A stretch of DNA of 64,000 nucleotides from Mesorhizobium temperatum (GCF_002284575.1 NZ_NPKJ01000053.1:248001-312000), one strand, 5' to 3'; shown: positions 33,666-41,989, counted from the stretch's first letter. The notes: a model not told the origin generated them from the sequence alone. Made by a program: numbers and translations.

Positions 33666-34433
33666 ATGTCAGACATCGTCCTGAAGACCGAAAACCTGAC
33701 CAAATATTATGGCGGCGTGCATGCGCTCGAAAGCGCGAACTTCGAACTGCGGAAGGGCGAGCATGTCGCCATCATGGGTGACAACGGCGCGGGCAAATCG
33801 ACCTTCGTGCGCCAGATCACGGCCGTCGAGCAGCGCACCAGCGGCAAGGTCTGGTTCGACGGCAAGGAAGTGAACTTCGCCGGCCCGATCGCGGCGCGCG
33901 AGGCGGGCATCGAAACGGTGTTCCAGAACCTGGCGCTTGCCGACGATCTCGACGTGCCATCGAACCTGTTTCTCGGCCGCGAAAAGGTGCTCTTCAATCT
34001 CGGGCCTTTCTCGATCCTCGATCGCAAGTTCATGCGCAAGGCGACCGAGGCAGCGTTGGTCCGCACGGCGGTCAAGATTCCCAACCTTTCCAACACCATC
34101 CGCCACATGTCGGGCGGCCAGCGCCAGTGCGTGGCGATCGCCAGAACCGCGACTTTCGCTTCCAAGCTCATCATCATGGACGAGCCGACGGCAGCACTTG
34201 GCGTGCAGGAGACGATGCAGGTTGAAAACATCATCCGCACGCTGAAGGCCAATGGCGAGCCGCTGATCCTGATCAGTCACAACATGCGCCAGGTGTTCGA
34301 CCTGGTCGACCGCATCGTCGTCTTCCGGCGCGGCCGCATCGTCGCCAATCTGCGCAAGCAGGACACCGACGGCAACGATATCGTTTCATACATCACCGGC
34401 GCCAAGACCGGGGAGGCCGAACTTGCCGCCTAG
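33666..34433 (+). CDS. Sugar/cyclitol ABC importer, ATPase (single domain)
   Basis: A 255-residue ABC ATPase with one nucleotide-binding domain, Walker A GDNGAGKST, signature MSGGQRQCVAIART and Walker B KLIIMDEPTAAL. Most ribose-type importers use a two-domain ATPase. The single-domain form resembles FrcA of the Sinorhizobium fructose importer, so a homodimer is expected. A long in-frame stretch upstream is permease DNA in another frame and was ignored. Confidence 0.9.
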   Translation: MSDIVLKTENLTKYYGGVHALESANFELRKGEHVAIMGDNGAGKSTFVRQITAVEQRTSGKVWFDGKEVNFAGPIAAREAGIETVFQNLALADDLDVPSNLFLGREKVLFNLGPFSILDRKFMRKATEAALVRTAVKIPNLSNTIRHMSGGQRQCVAIARTATFASKLIIMDEPTAALGVQETMQVENIIRTLKANGEPLILISHNMRQVFDLVDRIVVFRRGRIVANLRKQDTDGNDIVSYITGAKTGEAELAA

Positions 34434-34562
34434 GACGGATGCCGGCCGGCGGGTCATCGGCCCGTCGCCGATCAGCCGCGACAAGAAAATCTACTGCGCC
34501 TCGCCCTGAACGGTACGGTAAAGACGCACTTCCATTTCGAACAATCCTCAAAGGAAATTCCC

Positions 34563-35558
34563 ATGCCTCTCCGCTTCGCTCTTCTCGGTGCCGGCCGCAT
34601 CGGCAAGGTCCACGCCCGTGCCGTCGGCTCCAATCCGCAGGCCAGGCTGGTCGCAGTTGCCGATGCATTCGAGAAGGCGGCGACGGATCTGGCGTCTGCC
34701 TATGGCGCGGAAGTGCGCACCATCGAGGCCATCGAAAAAGCCGGGGATATCGATGCGGTCATCATCTGCACGCCGACCGACACCCATGCCGATCTGATCG
34801 AGCGGTTCGCCAAGGCCGGCAAGGCGATCTTCTGCGAGAAGCCTATCGACCTCGACGCCGGCAGAGTGGAAGAATGCCTGGCCGTGGTCGAGAAGGCCGG
34901 CGCCACATTGATGGTCGGCTTCAACCGCCGTTTCGATCCGCATTTCGCCGCCGTGCGCAAAGCGATCGACGACGGCGCCATCGGCACGGTCGAGATGGTG
35001 ACCATCACGTCGCGCGATCCCGGCCCGCCGCCGCTCGACTATATCGGCCGCTCGGGCGGCATCTTCCGCGACATGACCATCCATGATTTCGACATGGCGC
35101 GCTTCCTGCTCGGCGAGGAGCCGGTGGCGGTCAGCGCCCATGCCTCGGTGCTGGTCGACAAGAAGATCGGCGAGGCCGGCGATTTCGACAGCGTCAGCGT
35201 CGTTCTCGAAACCGCCTCCGGCAAGCAGTGCATCATCTCGAATTCGCGGCGAGCCACTTATGGCTATGACCAGCGCATCGAGGTGCATGGCTCGAAAGGC
35301 ATGGTTGCGGCCGAGAACCAGCGGCCGGTGTCGATCGAACTGGCCAATGAGAAAGGCTATACGCGTCCGCCGCTGCACGACTTCTTCATGACCCGCTATC
35401 TCGACGCCTATGCCAACGAGATCGCCGCCTTCATCGCGGCGGCGACGTCAGGCAAGAAGGCGGCGCCGAGCGGCAAGGACGGGCTCGTCGCGCTGAGGCT
35501 GGCCGACGCAGCGCTGAAATCGGCTAGGGAAGGCAAGACCGTCCGCCTCGACAGCTGA
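34563..35558 (+). CDS. iolG: Inositol 2-dehydrogenase (Gfo/Idh/MocA family)
   Basis: A 331-residue NAD-dependent dehydrogenase. The Rossmann motif is LLGAGRIGKVHARAV, followed by CEKPIDLD with the conserved Lys, and GGIFRDMTIHDFDMARFLLG with the catalytic Asp and His. It oxidises myo-inositol to 2-keto-myo-inositol, the first step of the pathway whose later enzymes are encoded at 40-46 kb. ATG 34563 follows AAAGGAA. In Sinorhizobium this gene is called idhA. Confidence 0.9.
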   Translation: MPLRFALLGAGRIGKVHARAVGSNPQARLVAVADAFEKAATDLASAYGAEVRTIEAIEKAGDIDAVIICTPTDTHADLIERFAKAGKAIFCEKPIDLDAGRVEECLAVVEKAGATLMVGFNRRFDPHFAAVRKAIDDGAIGTVEMVTITSRDPGPPPLDYIGRSGGIFRDMTIHDFDMARFLLGEEPVAVSAHASVLVDKKIGEAGDFDSVSVVLETASGKQCIISNSRRATYGYDQRIEVHGSKGMVAAENQRPVSIELANEKGYTRPPLHDFFMTRYLDAYANEIAAFIAAATSGKKAAPSGKDGLVALRLADAALKSAREGKTVRLDS

Positions 35559-35584
35559 GCAACACCAATCACAGGAGCAGAAAG

Positions 35585-36379
35585 ATGAACGGTTCAGCCG
35601 GTCGCAATTCCGAAACACGCGCCATCGTCACCGGCGGCGCGCAAGGCATCGGCTTCGCCGTCGCCGAGGCGCTGGCCGACGAGGGCTGCCGGGCGCTGGC
35701 GCTGGTTGGCCGTTCCAAGGAGAAAGGCGACAAGGCGGTCGCTGCGCTTGGGAAAAGCGGCGTCGACGCCATCTTCATCAGCGCCGATGTGTCAGAGGTG
35801 GCCGACTGCAAGCGGGCCGTCGAAACTGCGATCGCTCATTTCGGAACCGTCAACGCGCTGGTCAACGCCGCCGCCACCTCGGCCCGCGGTTCACTGGTCG
35901 AGACCTCCGCGGAAACGTTCGACCAGATTTTCCAGACCAATGTGCGCGGCCCCTTCTTCCTGATGCAAGGCGTGGTGGCGCACCTGCTCGACCGCAAGGC
36001 GCCCGGCTCGATCGTCAATGTGCTGTCGATGTCGGCGCATTGCGGTCAGTCGTTCCTGGCACCCTATTCGTCAAGCAAGGGCGCACTGGCAACGCTGACC
36101 AAGAATGTCGCTAATGCGTACCGCAGCAACCGCATCCGCTGCAACGCGGTGCTGCCCGGCTGGATGGATACCGAGGGCGAGGCGATCGTGCAGGCGAAAT
36201 TCCACGGCGCCGGACCGGACTGGCTGGAAAAGGCCGAAGCCGCGCAGCCGATGGGCCAGTTGGTGAAGCCGGCGCAGCTTGCCCGGCTGATCACCTATAT
36301 GATCAGCCCGCAGTCCGGCGTCATGACCGGGTCGCTGGTCGACTACGATCAGAACGTCGCCGGAGCGGGCGCAGAGTAG
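35585..36379 (+). CDS. Short-chain dehydrogenase/reductase
   Basis: A 264-residue classical SDR. The nucleotide motif is TGGAQGIGFAVAEAL, with NAAATSARG, the catalytic Ser in NVLSMSAHCGQ and the YSSSK Tyr-Lys pair. AGGAG precedes ATG 35585. It directly follows the inositol dehydrogenase by 26 bases, so it probably oxidises a cyclitol or inosose (for example an isomer such as chiro- or scyllo-inositol). The exact substrate is not readable from the sequence. Confidence 0.86.
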   Translation: MNGSAGRNSETRAIVTGGAQGIGFAVAEALADEGCRALALVGRSKEKGDKAVAALGKSGVDAIFISADVSEVADCKRAVETAIAHFGTVNALVNAAATSARGSLVETSAETFDQIFQTNVRGPFFLMQGVVAHLLDRKAPGSIVNVLSMSAHCGQSFLAPYSSSKGALATLTKNVANAYRSNRIRCNAVLPGWMDTEGEAIVQAKFHGAGPDWLEKAEAAQPMGQLVKPAQLARLITYMISPQSGVMTGSLVDYDQNVAGAGAE

Positions 36380-36380
36380 C

Positions 36381-36409
36381 GTGACAAGCGCCCCGGCTTC
36401 GGCTATAGG
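36381..36409 (+). promoter_or_regulatory. Promoter of the DAHP synthase attenuator
   Basis: GTGACA (36381-36386), a 17-base spacer and TATAGG (36404-36409) make a near-consensus housekeeping promoter directly after the SDR stop. The predicted transcription start falls at about 36415-36417, on the A of the leader peptide ATG. Confidence 0.65.
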
Positions 36410-36415
36410 GCTGAC

Positions 36416-36493
36416 ATGATCCACCTGACCGCCTCGTTTTGGTACTTTAGCTACTGCAGCTCGCTGGCGGCGGGAGGATTGCGCTCGATCTGA
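36416..36493 (+). CDS. Aromatic leader peptide of DAHP synthase
   Basis: A 25-residue reading frame that starts at ATG 36416 and ends at TGA 36493. Residues 8-13 are Phe-Trp-Tyr-Phe-Ser-Tyr, so five of six codons in a row (36437-36454) are for aromatic amino acids. This is the classic control region of an attenuator. The frame is probably translated without a 5' untranslated region, as described for trpL in Sinorhizobium. It precedes a terminator and the DAHP synthase gene. Confidence 0.85.
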   Translation: MIHLTASFWYFSYCSSLAAGGLRSI

Positions 36494-36543
36494 AGATTGC
36501 AGCATCAACATCCGAACAGCCGCCAGACCTGGCGGCTTTTTTG
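36429..36543 (+). promoter_or_regulatory. Transcription attenuator of DAHP synthase
   Basis: Four mutually exclusive segments are visible. Segment 1 CCGCC (36429-36433) pairs with part of segment 2. Segment 2 CTGGCGGC (36464-36471) pairs perfectly with segment 3 GCCGCCAG (36519-36526) as the antiterminator. Segment 3 also pairs with segment 4 TGGCGGCT (36530-36537) as the terminator. A ribosome stalled on the aromatic codons masks segment 1, freeing segment 2 to block termination. Confidence 0.85.
36518..36543 (+). terminator. Attenuator terminator
   Basis: AGCCGCCA (36518-36525), loop GACC, TGGCGGCT (36530-36537), then a run of six T (36537-36542). It ends about 40 bases before the DAHP synthase start codon. 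Confidence 0.88.
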
Positions 36544-36581
36544 TTTCAGCCGGCAGGTCTCCCAACCAGGAGCAGAAAGCC

Positions 36582-37673
36582 GTGTTGACCACCACAGACG
36601 ATCTTCGGGTCAAGGAAATAAGGGAATTGAGTACGCCGGACCAGGTGATGCGGGAGATACCGCGCACGCTGACGGCGACGCGCACCGTTGCCGCGTCACG
36701 CAACGCCATCCACGCCGTGCTGACCGGCGCCGATGACCGGCTGATCGTCGTCGTCGGCCCATGTTCGATCCACGACCCGGCCGCTGCCGTCGACTATGCT
36801 AGCCGTCTGGCGACGCTGCGCGAGAGCCTGTCGGACCGGCTGGAGATCGTGATGCGCGTGTATTTCGAGAAGCCGCGCACGACGGTCGGCTGGAAGGGCC
36901 TGATCAACGATCCCGACCTGGACGGCAGCTTCAATATCGACAAGGGACTGAGGCTGGCCCGCAGCGTGCTCTCGGCCGTCAACAATCTCGGCCTTCCGGC
37001 GGCGACCGAATTCCTCGACATGGCCACCCCGCAATACATTGCCGACCTCGTCGCCTGGGGGGCGATCGGCGCGCGCACGACCGAGAGCCAGATCCATCGC
37101 GAACTCGCATCCGGCCTGTCCTGCCCGGTCGGCTTCAAGAATGGCACCGACGGCAATTTGCGGATCGCCGTCGAGGCCGTGAAATCCGCCGCCCAGCCGC
37201 ATCATTTCATGGCGGTGACGAAGGGCGGGCGCAGCGCCATCGCGACGACCACCGGCAACGAGGACTGCCACGTCATCCTGCGCGGCGGCATTGTGCCGAA
37301 CTACGACGCAACGAGCATAGCTGCCGCCTGCGCGGCACTCGGCCGGGTCGGCGTAGCCCCTCGGCTGATGATCGATGTCAGCCACGCCAACAGCAACAAG
37401 AAGCCGGAGAACCAGCCGATAGTGGCGGCTGACGTGTCGGGCCAGGTCGCGGCAGGCGACGAGCGCATCATCGGCGTCATGATCGAGAGCAACCTCGTCG
37501 CCGGCCGGCAGGACGTCATGCCCGGCAAGCCGCTGGTCTACGGCCAGAGCATCACCGATGGCTGCATCGACTGGGCAACCACCGAGTCGGTGCTGCACGG
37601 CCTTGCCGACGCCGTCGAGCGACGCCGGTCAGCGCGACGCGCCCTGATCGCCAGCCGTCCAGGAGCCGCCTGA
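36582..37673 (+). CDS. aroF: DAHP synthase, type I
   Basis: A 363-residue 3-deoxy-7-phosphoheptulonate synthase of the AroF/G/H class. It joins PEP and erythrose-4-phosphate at the entry to the shikimate pathway. Motifs include VVVGPCSIHDP, RVYFEKPRTTVGWKG, GARTTESQIHRE, GFKNGTDG and IDVSHANSNK. The start is GTG 36582 with AGGAG nine bases before it. The gene is preceded by its own promoter and aromatic attenuator, so expression should rise when charged Phe, Trp or Tyr tRNAs fall. Confidence 0.95.
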   Translation: MLTTTDDLRVKEIRELSTPDQVMREIPRTLTATRTVAASRNAIHAVLTGADDRLIVVVGPCSIHDPAAAVDYASRLATLRESLSDRLEIVMRVYFEKPRTTVGWKGLINDPDLDGSFNIDKGLRLARSVLSAVNNLGLPAATEFLDMATPQYIADLVAWGAIGARTTESQIHRELASGLSCPVGFKNGTDGNLRIAVEAVKSAAQPHHFMAVTKGGRSAIATTTGNEDCHVILRGGIVPNYDATSIAAACAALGRVGVAPRLMIDVSHANSNKKPENQPIVAADVSGQVAAGDERIIGVMIESNLVAGRQDVMPGKPLVYGQSITDGCIDWATTESVLHGLADAVERRRSARRALIASRPGAA

Positions 37674-37729
37674 GACAGCTGACCCCGTTGGCCGCGGAAG
37701 CGCGGCCTGCGGCCGGCTGGAAGCAGCCG

Positions 37730-38839
37730 TTACCGCACCGCGATCCAGCGCTGCTCCTCGAACGAACGCGCCATGGCATGCACGGTGCGCTCGATTTCGA
37801 GTCCTTCGTCGAAATCGATGATGCGCGCCGGCTGGCCGGCAAGCCGTGTCAAAAGTTCCCGGCATTCGATGATCTTGAGATCGTTGAAGCCGAGGCCGTG
37901 GCCGGGTGCCGGCAGGAAGGCGTCGTAAGGCTTGTGGTGCGGCGCCACCAGGATGGTTCGGTAGCCTTGCTCGGTTGGGCGGTCGGCGGTGAGATAGAGC
38001 TGAAACTCGTTCATCCGCTCCTGGTCGTACAGGATCGAGCCCTTCGAGCCGAAGATCTGGATGGCGATCCGGCCCTTGCGGCCCCAGGCCGAACGGTTGA
38101 CCAGCAGCGTGCCGGCAATGCCGTTTTCGAGATGCATCAGCACGCTGGCGATGTCGTAGGTCTCGACCGCGCGGCGCTCGCCGGACGCGACGCGGCGATC
38201 GGCATAGGGTTTTGCCATATCGCACATGACGCGGGCGACGCGTCCGAACAGCACGGCGACCAGCGACAGCGGATGCACGGCGAAATCGTCGAGCGCACCG
38301 TAACCGGACGCCGCCTCGTGCTTCCAGAAGAATAGCGCCTCCGGGTCGGCCATGAAATCCTCGTCCATCTCGATGCGCAGATGGTTGACCTCGCCGATGA
38401 TCTTCTCGTCGAGCAGCGCACCGATATGGCGGATGGCCGGGTTCTGGATGTAGTTGTAGCCGAGCGCCGCCACCTTGCCGGACTTTTTGGCCGCCGCCGC
38501 CATGGCTTGCGCGTCGGCAAAACTCGGCGCCATCGGCTTTTCGCACCACAGATGCTTGCCGGCTTCGAGGATGGCGATAGCCATTTCCGGATGGAACTGG
38601 TTCGGCGTGGTCAGCGAGACGATATCAACATCCGGATCGTCGACGACGGCGCGCCAATCGCCGGAGGCCTTGGCGAAACCGAATTCGGTAGCCCGGCGTT
38701 TGGCAAGGTCTTCATTGACCTCGCCGAGATGGACCAGTCTTGGCTTGGCTACGTCGGGAAAGACGGTGCCGACCGCGTTCCAGGCGATGGCGTGACACTT
38801 GCCCATGAAGCCTGTGCCGATAAGACCGACTCCGACCAT
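37730..38839 (-). CDS. Gfo/Idh/MocA-family oxidoreductase divergent from iolR
   Basis: A 369-residue NAD(P)-dependent oxidoreductase. The Rossmann motif is GLIGTGFMGKCHAIAW, then LWCEKPMAPS with the conserved Lys and GALDDFAVHPLSL with the distal His. Sinorhizobium has a similar gene at the same place beside iolR (SMc01163). It may act on scyllo-inositol or another isomer. The AAGGAA directly before ATG 38839 marks the start. It faces away from iolR across 154 bases. Confidence 0.88.
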   Translation of the reverse strand: MVGVGLIGTGFMGKCHAIAWNAVGTVFPDVAKPRLVHLGEVNEDLAKRRATEFGFAKASGDWRAVVDDPDVDIVSLTTPNQFHPEMAIAILEAGKHLWCEKPMAPSFADAQAMAAAAKKSGKVAALGYNYIQNPAIRHIGALLDEKIIGEVNHLRIEMDEDFMADPEALFFWKHEAASGYGALDDFAVHPLSLVAVLFGRVARVMCDMAKPYADRRVASGERRAVETYDIASVLMHLENGIAGTLLVNRSAWGRKGRIAIQIFGSKGSILYDQERMNEFQLYLTADRPTEQGYRTILVAPHHKPYDAFLPAPGHGLGFNDLKIIECRELLTRLAGQPARIIDFDEGLEIERTVHAMARSFEEQRWIAVR

Positions 38840-38883
38840 TTCCTTGCCTCCGTCGCCAGAAAGATTTGTGTGGATGAATTAGT

Positions 38884-38902
38884 CCATTTTATCCAGAAAT
38901 GG
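38884..38902. promoter_or_regulatory. Palindrome in the iolR divergent promoter
   Basis: CCATTT-TATCCAG-AAATGG, followed by GGAACGCATG, lies in the gap between the oxidoreductase gene and iolR. It may serve both directions. It matches only the left half of the IolR motif, so the binding factor is uncertain. Confidence 0.35.
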
Positions 38903-38993
38903 AACGCATGCCTCATTTTTTATGGCCTTCTTGCACAGGCTCGCTATGATGGGGCACACACGGCATCGACTGATGGGCCTGGGCGGAGCGACG

Positions 38994-39839
38994 ATGGACG
39001 AACGGGTGCCCCGCGATTTCGAGACGCTGCGTACGACGATCCTGGAACGGCGCCATAGCCTGCCCAAGCGCATCGCGCAGATCGCTGCCTATGCGCTCGA
39101 CAATCCCGACGACATTGCCTTTGGCACCGCCGCCAGCATTGCCGCCTCCGCCGGCGTTCAGCCTTCGACCTTGATCCGCTTCGCCCAGCAGCTCGGCTTC
39201 GACGGCTTCACCAGCCTGCAGCTGGTGTTCCGCGAGCGGCTGCGTGAGCGCAATTCGTCCTATGACGAAAGGCTGGCGGCATTGCGCGCCAAGGCCGAGG
39301 AAGGCGCCGGTCACCGGGCGATTTTCGACGGCTTCGTCGCCGCGGCGAGCACCTCGCTCAACGATATTTCAGGCAGGCTGAACGAAGACCATTTCGAAGA
39401 TGCGATCGCCCTGCTGGCGAAGGCGGAGACGATCTATGTGCTGGCCAAGCGCCGCTCGTATCCGGTCGCCTCCTACATCGCCTATGCGCTGGGCAAGCTC
39501 AAGATCCGCAACCAGCTGATCGAATCGGCCGCCGGCCTCAACGCCGAAATGATCAGCTTTGCCTCGCCCAGGGATGCCGTCATCGCCATCAGTTTCTCAC
39601 CCTATGCCCCGGCGGCCATCGAGGAGGCGCGCGTCATTTCCGAGCAAGGCGTGCCGATCGTGGCGATCACCGACAGTTCCTTTTCGCCGCTCGCCCAGTT
39701 CGCCAAAGTCTGGTTCGAGGTCGCCGAGGCCGATTTCGCCGGCTTCCGCTCGCTGTCGGCAACGATGGCGCTGGCCATGGCGCTGACCGTTGCGGTTGGC
39801 GAAAAGCGGCGCGATGCGGGCAGGAAGCGCAAGACCTAG
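38994..39839 (+). CDS. iolR: RpiR-family regulator IolR
   Basis: A 281-residue RpiR-type repressor with an N-terminal helix-turn-helix (FGTAASIAASAGVQPSTLIRFAQQLGFDGF) and a C-terminal SIS sugar-isomerase domain that should bind an inositol catabolite. In Sinorhizobium, IolR represses inositol genes through GGAA-N6-TTCC palindromes. Two such sites stand before iolC downstream. ATG 38994 has GGAG six bases upstream. Gene order matches the Sinorhizobium iolR-iolC-iolD-iolE-iolB cluster. Confidence 0.9.
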   Translation: MDERVPRDFETLRTTILERRHSLPKRIAQIAAYALDNPDDIAFGTAASIAASAGVQPSTLIRFAQQLGFDGFTSLQLVFRERLRERNSSYDERLAALRAKAEEGAGHRAIFDGFVAAASTSLNDISGRLNEDHFEDAIALLAKAETIYVLAKRRSYPVASYIAYALGKLKIRNQLIESAAGLNAEMISFASPRDAVIAISFSPYAPAAIEEARVISEQGVPIVAITDSSFSPLAQFAKVWFEVAEADFAGFRSLSATMALAMALTVAVGEKRRDAGRKRKT

Positions 39840-39857
39840 ACAGCTTTTCTCTTGTTT

Positions 39858-39926
39858 GACCATGATCTTTTCCGAAAACCGGGCGCCACTTTTTGCTTCG
39901 CTGACCTTCGGTTCGGGATCATGGTC
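39858..39926. repeat. Dispersed repeat, copy H (iolR-iolC gap)
   Basis: Ten-base inverted ends GACCATGATC and GATCATGGTC, with TTTTCCGAAAACCGGGCGCC and ACTTTTTGCTTCGC inside. It lies 18 bases after the iolR stop, before the IolR operators. Confidence 0.82.
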
Positions 39927-39943
39927 TAGCACTTTTCAGCAAA

Positions 39944-39987
39944 GGAATGCGCGTTCCATATTGACTATGGATTGGAATTATTATTTC
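39944..39987. promoter_or_regulatory. Tandem IolR operators and promoter of iolC
   Basis: Site 1 is GGAA-TGCGCG-TTCC (39944-39957), an exact match to the IolR motif. Site 2 is GGAA-TTATTA-TTTC (39974-39987), one mismatch. A -35 TTGACT (39961-39966) lies between them and site 2 overlaps the expected -10, so repression by IolR would block polymerase. Confidence 0.75.
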
Positions 39988-40054
39988 ATATTGCCGGCGC
40001 CACGCTGCCGCTCGCGCGTGTTACCCAAGACAACAAGGCTGATGGGAGGTTCGA

Positions 40055-41989
40055 ATGGGCGAAGCCGTGGACGCGAAACATGCGCCGCTCGACGTCATCA
40101 CCATTGGCCGCGCCTCCGTCGACCTCTACGGCCAGCAGATCGGCTCGCGCCTGGAGGACATCACCTCCTTTGCCAAGTCGGTTGGCGGCTGTCCGGCCAA
40201 CATTTCGGTCGGCACGGCCAGGCTCGGCCTGCGCTCGGCGCTGCTCACCCGCGTCGGCGACGAGCAGATGGGCCGCTTCATCCGCGAGCAGCTGACCCGC
40301 GAGGGCGTTTCCGTGGCCGGCCTCAGGACCGACCCGGACCGGCTGACCGCGCTGGTGCTGCTGTCGGTCGAGGACGAAGGCGTCTCGCCGATGATCTTCT
40401 ACCGCTCCGACTGCGCCGACATGGCGCTGGCGGAGGAGGACATAGATGAGACGTTCATCGCTTCGGCACGTGCGATCGTCGTCACCGGTACGCATTTTTC
40501 GCGGCCCAACAGCGACGCCGCGCAGCGCAAGGCGATCCGCACTATTAAGGCCAAAGGCGGCAAGGTGGTGTTCGACATCGACTACCGCCCTAATCTCTGG
40601 GGACTCGCCGGCCATGCCGAAGGCTTCGAGCGCTACGTGAAATCCGACCGGGTCTCCGCCCAGCTGAAGACAGTGCTGCCCGACTGCGACCTGATCGTCG
40701 GCACCGAAGAAGAGATCATGATCGCCTCCGGTGCGGATGATTGCCTGAGCGCGTTGAAGACCATCCGCTCGCTGTCCAAGGCCACGATCGTCTTGAAGCG
40801 CGGCGCCATGGGCTGCATCGTCTATGACGGGCCGATCAGCGATGATCTCGAAGACGGCATCGTCGGCAAGGGCTTTCCGATCGAGGTCTACAATGTGCTC
40901 GGTGCCGGCGATGCCTTCATGTCGGGCTTCCTGCGCGGCTGGCTCGGCGAGGAAAGCCTGGAGACGGCGGCGACCTGGGCCAATGCCTGCGGCGCCTTCG
41001 CCGTGTCGCGGCTGCTCTGCGCGCCGGAATACCCGACCTTCGAGGAACTGCAGTTCTTCCTGAAGAACGGCAGCAAGCATCTGGCCTTGCGCAAGGACGA
41101 GGCGATCAACCATATCCATTGGGCGACGACGCGCCGGCGCGATATTCCCTCGCTGATGGCGCTGGCCTGCGACCACCGTATCCAGCTCGACGATGTCGCC
41201 GCGAAAGCCGGCGCCGATCCGTCGCGCATCCATGATTTCAAGGTGCTGACGGTCAAGGCGGCGGCAAAGGTTGCCGCTGGTCGCGCCGGTTACGGCATGC
41301 TGCTCGACGAAAAATACGGTCGCGAGGCGATGTTCGAATTCGCCCGCCATTCCTTCGCCTGGCTTGGCCGGCCAGTCGAATTGCCCGGATCTCGGCCGCT
41401 TCGCTTCGAATTCTCGCAGGATATCGGCTCGCAATTGATCGAGTGGCCGGTCGACCATTGCATCAAGTGCCTGTGCTTCTACCACCCCGACGACCCGGAG
41501 GCGCTGAAGACCGAGCAGCAGCAGAAGCTCAAAAGCCTGTTCGAGGCCGCGCGGAAAGTGGGGAGAGAACTTCTGATCGAAATCATCGCCGGCAAACACG
41601 GCAAGCTCGACGACACGACGATCCCGCGCGCGCTGGAGGAACTCTATGCGCTTGATATCAAGCCCGACTGGTGGAAGCTTGAACCGCAGGCCTCAGCCGG
41701 GGCTTGGGCGAAGATCGAAGCGGTGATCCTGAAGAACGATCCGTGGTGCCGCGGGATTGTGCTGCTCGGCCTGGAAGCGCCACAGGACGAGCTGGAAGCG
41801 GCCTTTGCCGCCACCGCCAAGGCGCCCATCGTCAAGGGCTTCGCCGTCGGACGCACCATCTTCATCAACGCGGCCGAACAATGGCTTGCCGGCAAGATGT
41901 CGGACGACGAGGCAGTTGCCGACATGGCGTCGCGCTTCGAGAGGCTGACCGAGGCATGGCTTGCCGCGTGCGGCCGCAAAGCAGCATAA
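40055..41989 (+). CDS. iolC: IolC kinase fused to an IolJ-like aldolase domain
   Basis: A 644-residue fusion. Residues 1 to about 330 are a PfkB-family kinase (VTIGRASVDLYGQQIG, NVLGAGDAFMSGF with catalytic Asp286) acting on 5-dehydro-2-deoxygluconate. Residues from about 345 form a DUF2090 domain (LMALACDHRIQLDDVA onward) related to class I aldolases, expected to split the phosphorylated product into DHAP and malonate semialdehyde. So the chain covers two pathway steps, and no separate iolJ is needed. ATG 40055 follows GGGAGG. IolR sites stand upstream. Confidence 0.92.
   Translation: MGEAVDAKHAPLDVITIGRASVDLYGQQIGSRLEDITSFAKSVGGCPANISVGTARLGLRSALLTRVGDEQMGRFIREQLTREGVSVAGLRTDPDRLTALVLLSVEDEGVSPMIFYRSDCADMALAEEDIDETFIASARAIVVTGTHFSRPNSDAAQRKAIRTIKAKGGKVVFDIDYRPNLWGLAGHAEGFERYVKSDRVSAQLKTVLPDCDLIVGTEEEIMIASGADDCLSALKTIRSLSKATIVLKRGAMGCIVYDGPISDDLEDGIVGKGFPIEVYNVLGAGDAFMSGFLRGWLGEESLETAATWANACGAFAVSRLLCAPEYPTFEELQFFLKNGSKHLALRKDEAINHIHWATTRRRDIPSLMALACDHRIQLDDVAAKAGADPSRIHDFKVLTVKAAAKVAAGRAGYGMLLDEKYGREAMFEFARHSFAWLGRPVELPGSRPLRFEFSQDIGSQLIEWPVDHCIKCLCFYHPDDPEALKTEQQQKLKSLFEAARKVGRELLIEIIAGKHGKLDDTTIPRALEELYALDIKPDWWKLEPQASAGAWAKIEAVILKNDPWCRGIVLLGLEAPQDELEAAFAATAKAPIVKGFAVGRTIFINAAEQWLAGKMSDDEAVADMASRFERLTEAWLAACGRKAA

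Noticed and set aside
37690..37707. Terminator between DAHP synthase and the convergent oxidoreductase gene
   Set aside because: GGCCGCG-GAAG-CGCGGCC is a perfect hairpin but has no T tract on either side.
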